This document shows, one piece after another, positions 24,409-33,873 of a stretch of 36,145 bases of DNA. Positions within the stretch are counted from its first letter, which is position 1; each line of letters begins with the position of its first letter. Made by a program: the position numbers and the translations under genes. The DNA comes from Plectonema radiosum NIES-515 (GTDB taxonomy: Bacteria > Cyanobacteriota > Cyanobacteriia > Cyanobacteriales > Nostocaceae): assembly GCF_025753815.1 (NCBI RefSeq), contig NZ_JAOWRF010000034.1:2213-38357 (forward strand), in the 5' to 3' direction. The notes below the pieces were generated by a model. The model saw only the letters and a program-made list of their open reading frames with translations, was not told the DNA's origin and ran no database searches.

Positions 24409-25290
24409 ATGCAATCAGCTTTGCAGCAGCTTGAATCCCAAAATGTCAAAGTTAAACTTCTTTTATCTGGAGGACACGAGTACACCGTTTATTTAAAATC
24501 AGATGCACCTGTACTGCATAATCTTTTAACAACTGTTGTAGCTCGTGCCTACAAGCAAGAATCTGCTTGTCATGGTTTATTTCAAATTCCCATGAGCGAA
24601 GGTAGTTCTCTGTTGTGTTTCCCTAGCGAACACCTAGTTGGTGTAGTGACAGAACCCCCTATTTTGGTACAGCAAATAGAGGAACTGAAACCGGAAAATG
24701 CGGATATTTTACCTTCTTATTGTGTCCAAATAGATAACTTTTTTCAACCGAAAGAATATAAGCGATTACTTGAATACGTTTTCAAAAAAGAGTCAGCATT
24801 CGTACCTACTAGTACTTCAACCAACGACGAAAATTATCGCCACTCAATGGTTCTCTATTCATTTCCCGAATTTTCTGAACTAATTTTCAATAAAATTCAA
24901 GCGATAATTCCTGATATCATAAGCAAATTAGAATTACCACCATTTTCTATATCTCAAATCGAAAGTCAAATGACTTCACATAATGATGGTAATTATTACA
25001 AAATTCACAATGATAATGGTAGTCAAGATACTGCTACAAGAGAACTCACCTACGTTTACTACTTTTATCAACAACCGAAGCCTTTCTCTGGTGGTGAATT
25101 GTTGATATACGACAGCAAAATTTCAAATAATTTGTATGTCAATGCAGAGACTTTCAAAACAGTAGAGCCTCGCAATAACAGCATTGTATTTTTTCTCAGC
25201 CGCTATATGCATGAAGTATTGCCTGTGAGTTGCCCATCCAAAGCTTTTGCAGATAGTCGCTTTACGATTAATGGCTGGGTTCGGCGATAA
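24409..25290 (+). CDS. 2OG-Fe(II) oxygenase, prolyl 4-hydroxylase-like
   Basis: This 293-residue protein has an N-terminal domain of about 100 residues (VKLLLSGGHEYTVYLKSDAP ... EHLVGVVTEPPIL) joined to a double-stranded beta-helix oxygenase domain. The iron ligands are visible: H200 and D202 in YYKIHNDNG and H268 in SRYMHEVLPV. R284 in ADSRFTINGW is the expected 2-oxoglutarate-binding Arg. LTYVYYFYQQPKPFSGGELL matches the conserved P4H core. It should hydroxylate a protein or peptide side chain using O2, 2-oxoglutarate and Fe(II). It ends in its own terminator, and the next gene (430 bases on, same strand) encodes an exported protein with very long Ala-Pro repeats, a plausible substrate. The oxygenase fold is firm; the substrate is inferred. 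Confidence 0.82.
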   Translation: MQSALQQLESQNVKVKLLLSGGHEYTVYLKSDAPVLHNLLTTVVARAYKQESACHGLFQIPMSEGSSLLCFPSEHLVGVVTEPPILVQQIEELKPENADILPSYCVQIDNFFQPKEYKRLLEYVFKKESAFVPTSTSTNDENYRHSMVLYSFPEFSELIFNKIQAIIPDIISKLELPPFSISQIESQMTSHNDGNYYKIHNDNGSQDTATRELTYVYYFYQQPKPFSGGELLIYDSKISNNLYVNAETFKTVEPRNNSIVFFLSRYMHEVLPVSCPSKAFADSRFTINGWVRR

Positions 25291-25340
25291 ACCAATTCAG
25301 TAAAAACACTCTATATTACTATTCGGAATCTTTAACTTTA

Positions 25341-25370
25341 GGGAAGGCACTTGCCTTCCCTTATTTTTTT
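25341..25370 (+). terminator. Rho-independent terminator of the oxygenase gene
   Basis: A perfect stem, GGGAAGGCA/TGCCTTCCC with a tiny loop, is followed by TTATTTTTTT, about 50 bases after the oxygenase stop. It indicates that the following PEP-CTERM gene is normally read from its own promoter. Confidence 0.9.
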
Positions 25371-25722
25371 CATGCTTATCACAATAACTTGGCTAACTTT
25401 TGTCATTGATAGTCAACAGACTTTCCAACTTAATTAACAAAACTATTTGTCTAGATTTATATAAAGTTAATCTTTCAGTACAAATTAGAATAATTACTGA
25501 ATTTATGTATTTTAAATAAATCTGTATAAACACTTATTTATTTAGCTGAAATCATAAAGTTTTTTTAATTTATTGTGAGATTAAATATTGAATGAAGCCG
25601 TTAAAAACTCATAGACAATCAACATTTTTGTGTGTCAATTTGTATTCATAAGCCGATTGTTGCAATCGTGACTTTAATAAATTTCTGTAGCCATAGATTG
25701 ATTTCAGAGGAATTTTTTCAAG
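25371..25722. other. AT-rich promoter region of the PEP-CTERM gene
   Basis: About 350 bases, very AT-rich, with no gene. It must contain the promoter of the following gene. The ribosome binding site is AGAGGA, about 10 bases before the ATG at 25723. A long untranslated leader is likely. Confidence 0.5.
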
Positions 25723-27087
25723 ATGTCTCAAGCATATTCAAAAAAAGTAGTCGCTTATATAACGTTTGGTCTGCTGTCATTCTCCCTGGCTATGGGGTCA
25801 CAAATGCAACAGGCAAGTGCAAAAACTAATAACGGCAACGGCAATGGCAACAATTCAACCCCAGCACCAGCACCAGCACCCGCACCCGCACCAGCACCCG
25901 CACCAGCACCAGCACCAGCACCCGCACCAGCACCCGCACCAGCACCAGCAACTAAAGCTACTAAAACTTTTTCAGCCACAGGAATCAATACTTATGACAA
26001 ATCTAATGACCCTTTAGCAGCATCAGTCCTCTTTGATTACCTGAGCAATGGTCTATTGTCAGTAACCCTATCTAACACATCTTCAGTAGGCATCTCAAAC
26101 CCTTCTGATGTTCTGACATCAGTCTTCTGGGACTATGCTGGTTCTCCGCTAAATAACTTATCGCTAGTTTCAGCTAAAGCCCCAACTGTAGTCAGCGGCT
26201 CCTCTATTGTCGGAACTAATGTCAATCTTCTTTCTCTAAATGAATGGAAATTGCCAAATACTAGCAATTCTGGAGGACTCCCTGGCATATCCCAACAGTA
26301 TGGTTTGGGTACTGCTGGCTTAGGTATTTTCCAAGGCGGTGGTGGACAACAATTCAACTACGGCATTATCAACGGTTACTCTGCTGATGCAAATCCAGCT
26401 GTGAAGGGGGGGACTTTTGTTCAAGGTTCTGCCACGTTCCTTTTATCAGGGCTGACCTCTGACTTTGATGTAACCAAGATTGGCAACATCCGCTTCCAGT
26501 ACGGTACATCACTAGCGGAAGCTAATATAACGCCAGCTCCCGCTCCAGCACCAGCACCAGCTCCTGCTCCAGCTCCCGCGCCGGCACCAGCTCCAGCTCC
26601 CGCGCCGGCACCAGCTCCAGCACCAGCACCAGCTCCAGCTCCCGCGCCGGCACCAGCTCCAGCACCAGCTCCCGCGCCGGCACCAGCTCCCGCGCCGGCA
26701 CCAGCTCCCGCTCCCGCTCCCGCTCCCGCGCCTGCACCAGCTCCCGCTCCCGCTCCCGCGCCTGCACCAGCTCCCGCTCCCGCTCCCGCGCCAGCTCCAG
26801 CTCCCGCTCCCGCGCCTGCACCAGCACCAGCACCCGCGCCAGCACCAGCACCAGCTCCAGCACCAGCACCAGCACCAGCACCAGCTCCAGCACCAGCACC
26901 AGCACCAGCACCAGCACCCGCGCCAGCTCCAGCTCCAGCTCCAGCTCCAGCTCCAGGTGGAAATACTTATTATCAGCCCAAACCTCAACCGAAAAAAATA
27001 CCGGAGCCTAGCACAACTGCCGCTTTAGGTTTGTTCGCTGTGGGTGCGTTGAAAGCACTTAAGAAAAAGACTCTAAAGCAAGATTAA
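25723..27087 (+). CDS. Exported PEP-CTERM protein with long Ala-Pro repeats
   Basis: The 454-residue protein has a signal peptide ([20 protein letters not shown], cut near QASAK), an Asn/Gly linker and a first (Ala-Pro)n block of about 15 dipeptides (residues about 47-76). A globular domain follows (about 80-268; [34 protein letters not shown]), then a second (Ala-Pro)n block of about 70 dipeptides (about 269-411). It ends with [20 protein letters not shown] followed by KKKTLKQ. That end is a PEP-CTERM signal: Pro-Glu-Pro, hydrophobic helix, basic tail. PEP-CTERM signals are processed by exosortase, so the protein is probably released to the surface or sheath. The repeats use varied codons (GCA/GCT/GCG/GCC, CCA/CCC), so they are old or selected at the protein level. 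It lies downstream of a prolyl-hydroxylase-like gene. Confidence 0.88.
   Translation: MSQAYSKKVVAYITFGLLSFSLAMGSQMQQASAKTNNGNGNGNNSTPAPAPAPAPAPAPAPAPAPAPAPAPAPAPATKATKTFSATGINTYDKSNDPLAASVLFDYLSNGLLSVTLSNTSSVGISNPSDVLTSVFWDYAGSPLNNLSLVSAKAPTVVSGSSIVGTNVNLLSLNEWKLPNTSNSGGLPGISQQYGLGTAGLGIFQGGGGQQFNYGIINGYSADANPAVKGGTFVQGSATFLLSGLTSDFDVTKIGNIRFQYGTSLAEANITPAPAPAPAPAPAPAPAPAPAPAPAPAPAPAPAPAPAPAPAPAPAPAPAPAPAPAPAPAPAPAPAPAPAPAPAPAPAPAPAPAPAPAPAPAPAPAPAPAPAPAPAPAPAPAPAPAPAPAPAPAPAPAPAPAPAPAPAPAPAPGGNTYYQPKPQPKKIPEPSTTAALGLFAVGALKALKKKTLKQD
25861..25951. repeat. First (Ala-Pro)n-encoding hexamer array
   Basis: A run of CCAGCA / CCCGCA hexamers encodes the first Ala-Pro block. It is the short copy of the array at 26530-26956 and prone to slippage. 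Confidence 0.9.
26530..26956. repeat. Second, long (Ala-Pro)n-encoding hexamer array
   Basis: About 70 hexamers of the form CC(A/C/G/T)GC(A/C/G/T) run without interruption of the Ala-Pro pattern. Higher-order units (for example CCAGCTCCCGCGCCGGCA) are repeated inside, which indicates growth by unequal exchange. The high GC here contrasts with the AT-rich flanks and makes assembly errors in length possible. Confidence 0.9.
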
Positions 27088-27216
27088 ATTCAGCTATTGT
27101 TTCAACCGAACATAAGCAAACCTAGTAGTTTTTTCAGCATGTATAACATGTTGCTTTCATAAACTTAACAAGACGGAGGTTTGGTTCTAAAGCAAGTCGC
27201 AAGCAATTGAGAAATT

Positions 27217-27255
27217 GGGTTGGAAGTGTATTTATAGTTCCAATCCGATTTTTTT
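27217..27255 (+). terminator. Terminator downstream of the PEP-CTERM gene
   Basis: A 9-bp stem with one G-T pair (GGGTTGGAA/TTCCAATCC) and a 12-base loop is followed by GATTTTTTT, about 130 bases after the stop codon. It is the likely end of the PEP-CTERM transcript. Confidence 0.75.
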
Positions 27256-27695
27256 ATGGTTTGGTAGAAATATTATGCGAGGGCAGTGTATGCCTGATTC
27301 ACAACACCGTTCCTCACGGTTAATACTGGATTTTTTTGGAGAAACAGAAATTAACCACGTATTATTGCTGAGGTAATTAATATTTTAAATGGAATATTAT
27401 CGGTTTTGTTATCTGTCTACACAAACAAATAGTTAAAAATCCACAGTCAACAGTCACGCATTCAAAAGTTCAAAGTCAATAGACTATTCACCACTGACTG
27501 ATGTTTATTTATGCTGATCTGACTTGAAAATGATGTAAAGGGGAAGGTAAGAAGAGATTTTCATTAAAAATGTACGCAATTTGTTCATGGCTATTTAGCA
27601 GCTTTAAAGGATTACCCCAAAACGGGATAGAGCAGCTACAACAGCCAATGACAAAGTTCTAAAATTAAGAAGCATCAAACTAAGTTGAGGGCGTT
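27256..27695. other. Intergenic region upstream of grxC
   Basis: About 440 bases without a gene. It includes a small stem (ACCG-TTCCTCA-CGGT) followed by TTTTTTT near 27330, and the short repeats ACAGTCAACAGTCACGC and AGTCAATAGACTATTCACCACTG around 27440-27505. The promoter of grxC-gshB should be in the right half. Confidence 0.45.
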
Positions 27696-27968
27696 ATGGC
27701 TGCTAAAGTAGAAATTTACACTTGGAGAACTTGTCCGTTTTGCATCCGTGCCAAAAGTTTACTGACGAAAAAAGGCGTTGAATTTGTTGAATACAGCGTT
27801 GATGGAGACGAGGCAGGACGCGATAAAATGGCTGAAAGGGCAAATGGACGACGCTCTGTGCCGCAAATTTTCATTAACGATCGCCATGTAGGTGGTTGTG
27901 ATGATCTACACGCAATAGAAGCCCAAAGCAAGCTCGATGAGTTACTAGCTGCGACTAATAATGTCTAG
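27696..27968 (+). CDS. grxC: Glutaredoxin 3
   Basis: The 90-residue protein has a dithiol glutaredoxin active site, TWRTCPFC (C13, C16), followed by IRAKSLLTKKGVEFVEYSVD. The glutathione-binding features are RRSVPQIFINDRHVGGCDDL. It reduces protein disulfides and mixed disulfides with glutathione in the cytoplasm. GAGGG lies five bases before the ATG. The glutathione synthetase gene follows 114 bases downstream on the same strand, a conserved functional pair in cyanobacteria. Confidence 0.95.
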   Translation: MAAKVEIYTWRTCPFCIRAKSLLTKKGVEFVEYSVDGDEAGRDKMAERANGRRSVPQIFINDRHVGGCDDLHAIEAQSKLDELLAATNNV

Positions 27969-28082
27969 GTTCCTCATATGAGTGCGATGTCTTGCGACAA
28001 AATGCTGTGTACATCGGTCAAATCGTCAGGAGATAATCTAAATTGATAACAGCGGAATTTCCTGGCGATTGAGGCATTAAGC

Positions 28083-29057
28083 GTGAAACTGGCTTTTATA
28101 ATAGATCCCATCCAGACTCTTGACCCGTGTCATGATACCAGCGTTGCTCTGATGGAAGCAGCACAAATCTTAGGACATGAAATTTGGATAACTCAAGCAA
28201 ATTTGCTGAGTGTGGTAGACAGCATTGCTTGGGCATTGTTAGAACGGGTGGAACTCGTACCAGTGCAGTTGGTGGAAGGACGCTATTTAGCGGCGAATCC
28301 TTGGTACAAATTAACTGAGCGTACCCTGACTAACCTGGAAACAATGGATGCCGTATTTATGCGGACAGATCCACCAGTTAATGTTCCCTATCTTTATGCT
28401 ACCTACATTCTGGACTACATCGACCAAAACAAAACCCTGGTGATTAATAGTCCCAGTGGTATTAGAGCGGCAAACGAAAAAATGTATGCCCTCCAGTTTA
28501 CCAAAGCAATTCCAGAAACTATTGTCAGCGCCGATAAGCAATTTATTCGGGAATTTGTCGAAGCAAAAGGTGCAGCAGTTCTCAAACCACTGGGTAACAA
28601 AGCTGGAGAAGGGATTTTATTTTTGCAAGCAGGCGATCGCAATTTTAACTCGATAGTTGAACTCAGTACCCTCCTCGGTCGAGTTCCAGTTATGGTGCAA
28701 ACCTATCTACCCCAAGCAAAAGAGGGAGACAAACGAATTATCCTGCTTGATGGGGAACCGATTGGTGCCCTCAATCGCCTTTCTAGTGGAAGTGACTTTC
28801 GTAATAACATGGCAACTGGTGGTACAGTCGCTCAAACCGAAATTACCCTTAGAGAACATGAAATTTGCACCCAATTAGCCGAAACCCTACGTAAAGACGG
28901 CTTAATTTTTGTGGGTATTGATGTGATCGGTGGCTACCTGACTGAAGTCAACGTCACCAGTCCCACCGGAATTCGCGAAATTGATCGCTTCGACAACACC
29001 CACCTTGGTCAACAGGTAATTCAATGGGTTGAGCAAGCTCTACAAGGCAAAAGTTAA
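28083..29057 (+). CDS. gshB: Glutathione synthetase
   Basis: The 324-residue ATP-grasp enzyme joins gamma-glutamylcysteine and glycine. It starts with MKLAFIIDPIQTLDPCHDTS (the usual GshB N-terminus) and contains FMRTDPPVNVPYLYATYILD, GIRAANEKMYALQFTKAIPE, AAVLKPLGNKAGEGILFLQ and KEGDKRIILLDGEPIGALNR. It ends GLIFVGIDVIGGYLTEVNVT with SPTGIREIDRF, all conserved in the family. The start is GTG (28083) with GAGG eight bases upstream. It is probably cotranscribed with grxC. Its 3' end converges on ftsZ. Confidence 0.96.
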   Translation: MKLAFIIDPIQTLDPCHDTSVALMEAAQILGHEIWITQANLLSVVDSIAWALLERVELVPVQLVEGRYLAANPWYKLTERTLTNLETMDAVFMRTDPPVNVPYLYATYILDYIDQNKTLVINSPSGIRAANEKMYALQFTKAIPETIVSADKQFIREFVEAKGAAVLKPLGNKAGEGILFLQAGDRNFNSIVELSTLLGRVPVMVQTYLPQAKEGDKRIILLDGEPIGALNRLSSGSDFRNNMATGGTVAQTEITLREHEICTQLAETLRKDGLIFVGIDVIGGYLTEVNVTSPTGIREIDRFDNTHLGQQVIQWVEQALQGKS

Positions 29058-29403
29058 AAGGAAAAAGCCAAAAAAGAAAGCGTTTTTTAATTTATTTTTT
29101 TCCTTACTCTGTTTTCTCTGCGCGCTCCGTAGTGCAGTAGTAGAAGTGCAACCCTGACCCTCGGAACGCGATCGCGCTTTTCGTCTGGTAGAGAAGCGTC
29201 TCCCCCATGAAACTGTCGCTACAGCATAGTACAAGAGATCGCTCAAAAGTGAATGTAGCGATGGCTTTGCGAAAGCATAAGCGCTAACACACCTACTTAG
29301 TAAGCGCAAAAATTTCCCTTTTTGGGACAACTAATTATGGGACTACACGAGGCAATCACTTTAATCAAAACACCAGACAAGCATAAGCGCTAATGCTGTC
29401 AGC
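29058..29403. other. Spacer between convergent gshB and ftsZ
   Basis: About 345 bases with no convincing gene; a 96-codon minus-strand frame here has no motif or ribosome binding site. Two short direct repeats containing GCATAAGCGCTAA (about 29275 and 29380) were noticed. No clear terminator with a long U-run was found for either gene. Confidence 0.45.
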
Positions 29404-30684
29404 TTAAGGCTTGGGTCGCCGTCGTTGCAGAAACTCAGGAATATCCAATCCAGGTTTTTCTTTGGGATCTACAACTGGTGTTGGCTCTTTTACTGGTGGC
29501 TGAGGTGCTTGTCGTCTTGGTGGTGGAGTTACTACCCGTGCATTAGCTACGTTTTGCGGTGGTGTGCCTTGCATTTCACCTGTAAATCCCGTGGCAATTA
29601 CGGTAAGTCTCACTTCACCTTGCAGTCTGTCATCAATCACCGCACCAAAAATAATATTGGCGTTGGGATCAACTACTTCGTAGATTGTTTCTGCGGCAGC
29701 ATTCACTTCATGTAAGGTGAGGTCGCTACCACCAGTAATGTTAAAAACAACTCCTCTAGCTCCTTCAATAGAACATTCTAGTAAGGGGGAAGAAATAGCG
29801 GCGATCGCTGCTTCTCTGGCTCTTGACTTCCCGGAACTAACACCGATCCCCATCAGCGCAGAGCCTGCATCTGCCATCACCGCTCGCACATCGGCAAAGT
29901 CAACGTTGATCAAACCGGGGATCAAGATGATATCAGAGATACCTTGTACCCCTTGACGCAGCACATCATCTGCATAGCGAAAAGCCTCTTGCATCGGCGT
30001 TTGCTCTGGAATTACTTCTAGCAGCTTGTTATTCGGGATGATAATCAGCGTATCTACCCTACCTTTGAGAGCTTCAATACCTTGCTCGGCTTGGCTGGTG
30101 CGTCGGCGTCCTTCAAACAAAAATGGACGTGTTACCACACCAACTGTGAGAGCGCCCATTTCTTTGGCGATTTCGGCGACAATTGGCGCTGCACCCGTAC
30201 CTGTACCACCACCCATACCCGCAGTGATAAACACTAAATCGGCACCTTCTAAAGCTGTAGCTATTTCGTCCCGCGATTCTTCAGCAGCTTTTTGACCAAT
30301 GGCTGGATTGCCACCGGCGCCTAAACCGCGCGTCAGCTTTTGTCCTATTTGTAAGCGTTTGGAAGCCTGTGCTTGTGTTAAGGCTTGGGCATCGGTGTTT
30401 GTTGTCCAAAACTCTATCCCACTCACATCTGAGGCGATCATGCGGTTGACGGCATTTCCACCACCCCCACCCACACCAATTACTTTGATGTTGGCGACTC
30501 GACCGGGAACAATATCGCCAATTCGGGGATCTTCAGTAGGGATTCTTTTACTATCGTTATGTTGTCCGAAATTTAGTCCGGAATGATTAAAGGGATTGGT
30601 GGAGTTAACTGCTAGTGACATTCCTGGCTGTCCGGGTGACTGGGAGTTTTTATAACTAAGTTTTTGGTTATTATCAAGTGTCAT
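29404..30684 (-). CDS. ftsZ: Cell division protein FtsZ
   Basis: The 426-residue tubulin-like GTPase forms the division ring. It has a cyanobacterium-type N-terminal extension of about 60 residues (Asn/Ser-rich), the nucleotide-binding core [18 protein letters not shown], the tubulin signature [20 protein letters not shown] (about 153-172), and the T7 loop region [20 protein letters not shown], which is needed for GTP hydrolysis on assembly. A Pro-rich linker ends in the C-terminal peptide [14 protein letters not shown], which binds membrane tethers and regulators. It lies downstream of ftsQ on the same strand but 940 bases away, so it must have its own promoter or promoters. Confidence 0.97.
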   Translation of the reverse strand: MTLDNNQKLSYKNSQSPGQPGMSLAVNSTNPFNHSGLNFGQHNDSKRIPTEDPRIGDIVPGRVANIKVIGVGGGGGNAVNRMIASDVSGIEFWTTNTDAQALTQAQASKRLQIGQKLTRGLGAGGNPAIGQKAAEESRDEIATALEGADLVFITAGMGGGTGTGAAPIVAEIAKEMGALTVGVVTRPFLFEGRRRTSQAEQGIEALKGRVDTLIIIPNNKLLEVIPEQTPMQEAFRYADDVLRQGVQGISDIILIPGLINVDFADVRAVMADAGSALMGIGVSSGKSRAREAAIAAISSPLLECSIEGARGVVFNITGGSDLTLHEVNAAAETIYEVVDPNANIIFGAVIDDRLQGEVRLTVIATGFTGEMQGTPPQNVANARVVTPPPRRQAPQPPVKEPTPVVDPKEKPGLDIPEFLQRRRPKP

Positions 30685-31624
30685 TGGATTGAAAAGGGTA
30701 GATAAACGAATTTTTCAGGTGTTATTCACACAACTGAGTCAACTATATTTGACGATGCCATAATCTATGGCTATGTTCTTTCTTGTTCTCACTGATTGCA
30801 ACCCTAACAGGATTAGAAAAGCGAAATTTTAGTCTTGGATCTACTATTAACGCACGCGATCGCCCCCATGTTGTCGATAAGTTGCCTCTAGACAACTGAT
30901 CCCCTATTTCTATAGAACAGGGCAACGTTCCTGAAAGGAAGACTGGGTAACAGGGTGCCCTACGCGATCGCACACCCAATTCTAGAGAAGTATACCTATA
31001 TTTACCTAAATTTGACCTGTATAACTTCCACTCCTTCTAAATATCTTTACTCCGATTTTTCTCCACATTTATTTTGTATCCCCAATTACCTCTTTTTTTT
31101 TCTCCTAATAAGTTATATTGGTGATTAAATTTACCATTATCACTCTTAGGAGTTATACCTGCGACCACTTGATATTTGCTGTAGAATATAAGATGGCACG
31201 AGTAATACAACCACCGATACCACCAATTCTTCCTCCTTGCCCCGCATAACTAAAAACCCCACCAACTCTTGTGTTTGACGCACTCCGTTGAGTAAAAGAT
31301 TTAAAAGGCGGTACTCGCTGTTTTCCACCCCAGACAAGATCATCAGAATGTTTAACATGTTGCACCAGACACCTTCCAAGGCAGGAGGAAAAATACGCAC
31401 TCACACATCTTCTCTCTTGACGCTGATGTTAGGGTAACAACAAGCGGGGTTTTACTCCCAAAAGAAAAGTTTTATAATTGTTTCTCCTATTGTAAGAGCG
31501 AAGTTAACGCCGATTTTTGTGTATGTTATGGGAAAACCAAAAATAATAAATATTTATTTATTTATTGGCATAAAACTTATTTATCGACTCTGAGCAATTG
31601 TTAGTTCTCACCCGTCCAATCTTT
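30685..31624. other. Long ftsQ-ftsZ spacer
   Basis: This 940-base spacer holds no convincing gene. Short frames on the minus strand at about 31146-31404 have a Gly-rich end but no family features. HIP1 octamers occur at about 30855 and 30964. The part near 30690-30760 should carry the ftsZ promoter. The first part (31430-31620) is AT-rich, with the ftsQ 3' end beyond it. Confidence 0.45.
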
Positions 31625-32473
31625 TTAACGAGTTTGAGAGTTGGACTTGACGATTTTTTGGTTCATTTGTACTAAAGGGGATTCCGGATTTTTCAGGTCG
31701 ATATATTCTATCTGATTGGGATTAAGTTGTGTAGGTAAATGGCTCATTTGGGCGAGTACTTTGATTTGTTCGCTAATTTGGGGACTCACAGCACCGAGAT
31801 GCACATATCCTAGTTCTGTTTTCAGAATTATATTTGTTGGATCTTGGCAATCAATTTCCATGACTTTAACGGAACTTTGGCTTACAGATTGATAAAGCTG
31901 ATTCCAGTAAGGACGGTATTGTTCAAAGGAACCAATAACTATGAGACTGGGCAACTTGACGGTAGGGTTAAGTGATATGTATTTTTCTTGATTCATCCAA
32001 ATTCCATTTGCATCTAGCAACCCCGTTGATGAAGCAATGTTTGCGTCAAGAGTGAGAGTTGCTTGGTGATGCCTTTGCGCGATCGCCACAGGTACTCGCT
32101 CCTGAATATCAATAATTAATCCAGGTGGAAACAGACGACGCTTAACGCTTGCTTTGGCAATAGTTGGTTGTTTTGTCAAAGAGTCAGCGATCGCCGAGGG
32201 TTCAATCCTCCATAAAGACTGTGGATAGGATAATACCAGCAGTGAAGAGATCGCTTCAGGAGAAAGTGAGCGTGAACCTGAAGCGATCTGAATTTGTTTG
32301 GGAGTAGAAAGCACCCACATCGGTTGACTTGCCACCCATAGTAAACTACCTAACAGACTAGTAACGCCAAGGGTTCGCCAAATAGCCTGAATAATTTTCA
32401 TTTGCCGTTGCCGACGTAATTTATGACGCCTCACTTGCAAATCCGTGCGGGAAACTGATACCAAGCCAGCCAT
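31625..32473 (-). CDS. ftsQ: Cell division protein FtsQ (POTRA domain)
   Basis: The 282-residue protein has a basic cytoplasmic N-terminus (RRHKLRRQRQMK), one transmembrane helix (about 31-50, IWRTLGVTSLLGSLLWVAS), a POTRA domain (IQIASGSRSLSPEAISSLL ... IAKASVKRRLFPPGLIIDIQ, about 58-130) and the FtsQ beta domain ending near LNPNQIEYIDLKNPESPLVQ. It links early and late divisome proteins at the membrane. The position upstream of ftsZ matches the known cyanobacterial order. Confidence 0.92.
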   Translation of the reverse strand: MAGLVSVSRTDLQVRRHKLRRQRQMKIIQAIWRTLGVTSLLGSLLWVASQPMWVLSTPKQIQIASGSRSLSPEAISSLLVLSYPQSLWRIEPSAIADSLTKQPTIAKASVKRRLFPPGLIIDIQERVPVAIAQRHHQATLTLDANIASSTGLLDANGIWMNQEKYISLNPTVKLPSLIVIGSFEQYRPYWNQLYQSVSQSSVKVMEIDCQDPTNIILKTELGYVHLGAVSPQISEQIKVLAQMSHLPTQLNPNQIEYIDLKNPESPLVQMNQKIVKSNSQTR

Positions 32474-33873
32474 TCAAACTCCTTTCACACATGGAACTAT
32501 AAGAACGTTGATACGCTTGTACGGTCAATTAATTTAAGTAAACGCACTTAAGCTTTGTTATAAGCCCTGATCTTCCAGACTTTTTTCAGTATGCATGTAA
32601 AACTTTACAATAACCACACAACGATAAAGATTATGGTGCTTGTAATTTGAACTGAAGTGAAAGGAAGGCTGTTTTGAATTAGGACCCAATGTAGCTCTAT
32701 AAAGTGCGATCGCTCTAGTGCGTTCCCCATTTGTGAAAGGAAGGCTGCGGGTTGTCTAGGGGCAACCCCTCGGCAAGATACGGGCGATCGCAGCCCTCAT
32801 CGAGCGATCCATAAAAATAAATGCTTTTCTTTGTGTGTCAAAGAGTGCTAGTGGAGTACTGAAGATTTAGTATTTATTTCTTCTCCCTTGGCAAAGTGCC
32901 TCTCTATGAGGGAGAAGGAAAGACGCGTTGCGCGTTGGCAAGATGCTTACCTGCGCTCAAAGATCACAACATAGGTATTTACCATAATTTCAATTTACTT
33001 TTCACAAATGAATAATAGCGGTTCTGGCAGGAACTTGTTAGACAAGGACACTTGCGAGTTGGGTTTTTTCAGGAATAAGTATCAATTTACACTATTATTA
33101 GTTGGATGTATGTATTAAAATTGCCTGAAAAATGACAGTAAATCTATTCGAGGGAGCCATCAAAATAAAGCGTTTTTTCTGTGTGTTTACGCGACATTTT
33201 ACACGAGGGATGCCACTCAGCAGAAGAATCCGCTTCAGTGTCGATGTGTCGTTGCCACAATACCTATAAGCAAAAAAAAGAGAACAAGCAAACAACAGCA
33301 TTTATTTATTGGCATTGTCCTCATTTTGAATTTGGATACCAAGCAAAAAATCAACCAAAAAAAGATTGCCTAACTTGTATGAAGAAGTGATATTTCGTAC
33401 ATAAATTTCTAGAAAATTTTTCCGAAAAAATATTGCAAATTTTTATTTAGACATGTAATATCTAATATATACTTAAGTATATTTAACAGTAGGACAAAAT
33501 AATTGTATTGCCATGATGTAAATTATTCGCATCTTGCTAAAATTCATACCTGTCCCACTTAATCGGCATTTATTTATATAAGACGAACGAAGATTATACC
33601 GAGAAGTAGGTTTATGTGCCAGATTAACCGAGTTACAGAAGATTTGTGAAACTTCAAATTGTTAAAACGGCAACAGTATCTGTAAAAATAACAGATAAAA
33701 TTAATGTATCAGGGACAACAAATAAATCTCTGCTTGAGTATAATAGTTGCTGTTGAAGTGCGTCTGTCGCATCCAGAACTGTTCTTCTTGAGACCTAACT
33801 TGTGAGTTAATCATCAACCACAATTTGAGTTAGAGATTATTTGTATATAAACGTACAAGCTAATTGCATCTAC
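32474..33873. other. 1.4-kb spacer between ftsQ and ATPase module 2
   Basis: No firm gene. GTGAAAGGAAGGCTG occurs twice (about 32656 and 32734). A short hairpin, GGGTTGTCTAGGGGCAACCCC, with a HIP1 octamer follows near 32750-32790. A low-confidence Cys-rich frame lies at 33181-33390. The stretch 33390-33840 is very AT-rich and must hold the promoter of the module 2 ATPase gene. Confidence 0.45.
33181..33390 (+). CDS. Possible small Cys-rich protein
   Basis: A 69-codon frame with seven cysteines and several histidines, grouped as MCRCHN, WHCPHFEFGY and DCLTCMKK, which could form a zinc-ribbon-like site. The first codon is GTG. No clear ribosome binding site or neighbour supports it, and codon use is not distinctive. 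It may be a remnant or a chance frame. I cannot name it. Confidence 0.25.
   Translation: MCLRDILHEGCHSAEESASVSMCRCHNTYKQKKENKQTTAFIYWHCPHFEFGYQAKNQPKKDCLTCMKK

Noticed and set aside
25755..25988. Gly-Ala repeat frame antisense to the first Ala-Pro block, and Trp/Ser/Cys-rich and Leu/Glu-rich antisense frames at 26512-26988
   Set aside because: These are shadows of the hexamer repeats in the real PEP-CTERM gene on the plus strand; they have no start signals and no independent features.
29040..29330. 96-codon minus-strand frame between gshB and ftsZ
   Set aside because: It overlaps the gshB end and has a sequence typical of reversed repeat DNA (many Ser and Arg), with no family features.
31146..31404. 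Two overlapping minus-strand frames of 83-84 codons with a Gly-rich end, and a tiny plus-strand peptide with Pro-rich and Cys residues near 31191
   Set aside because: I considered a small secreted or precursor peptide, but there is no ribosome binding site, no leader or partner genes, and no recognisable motif.
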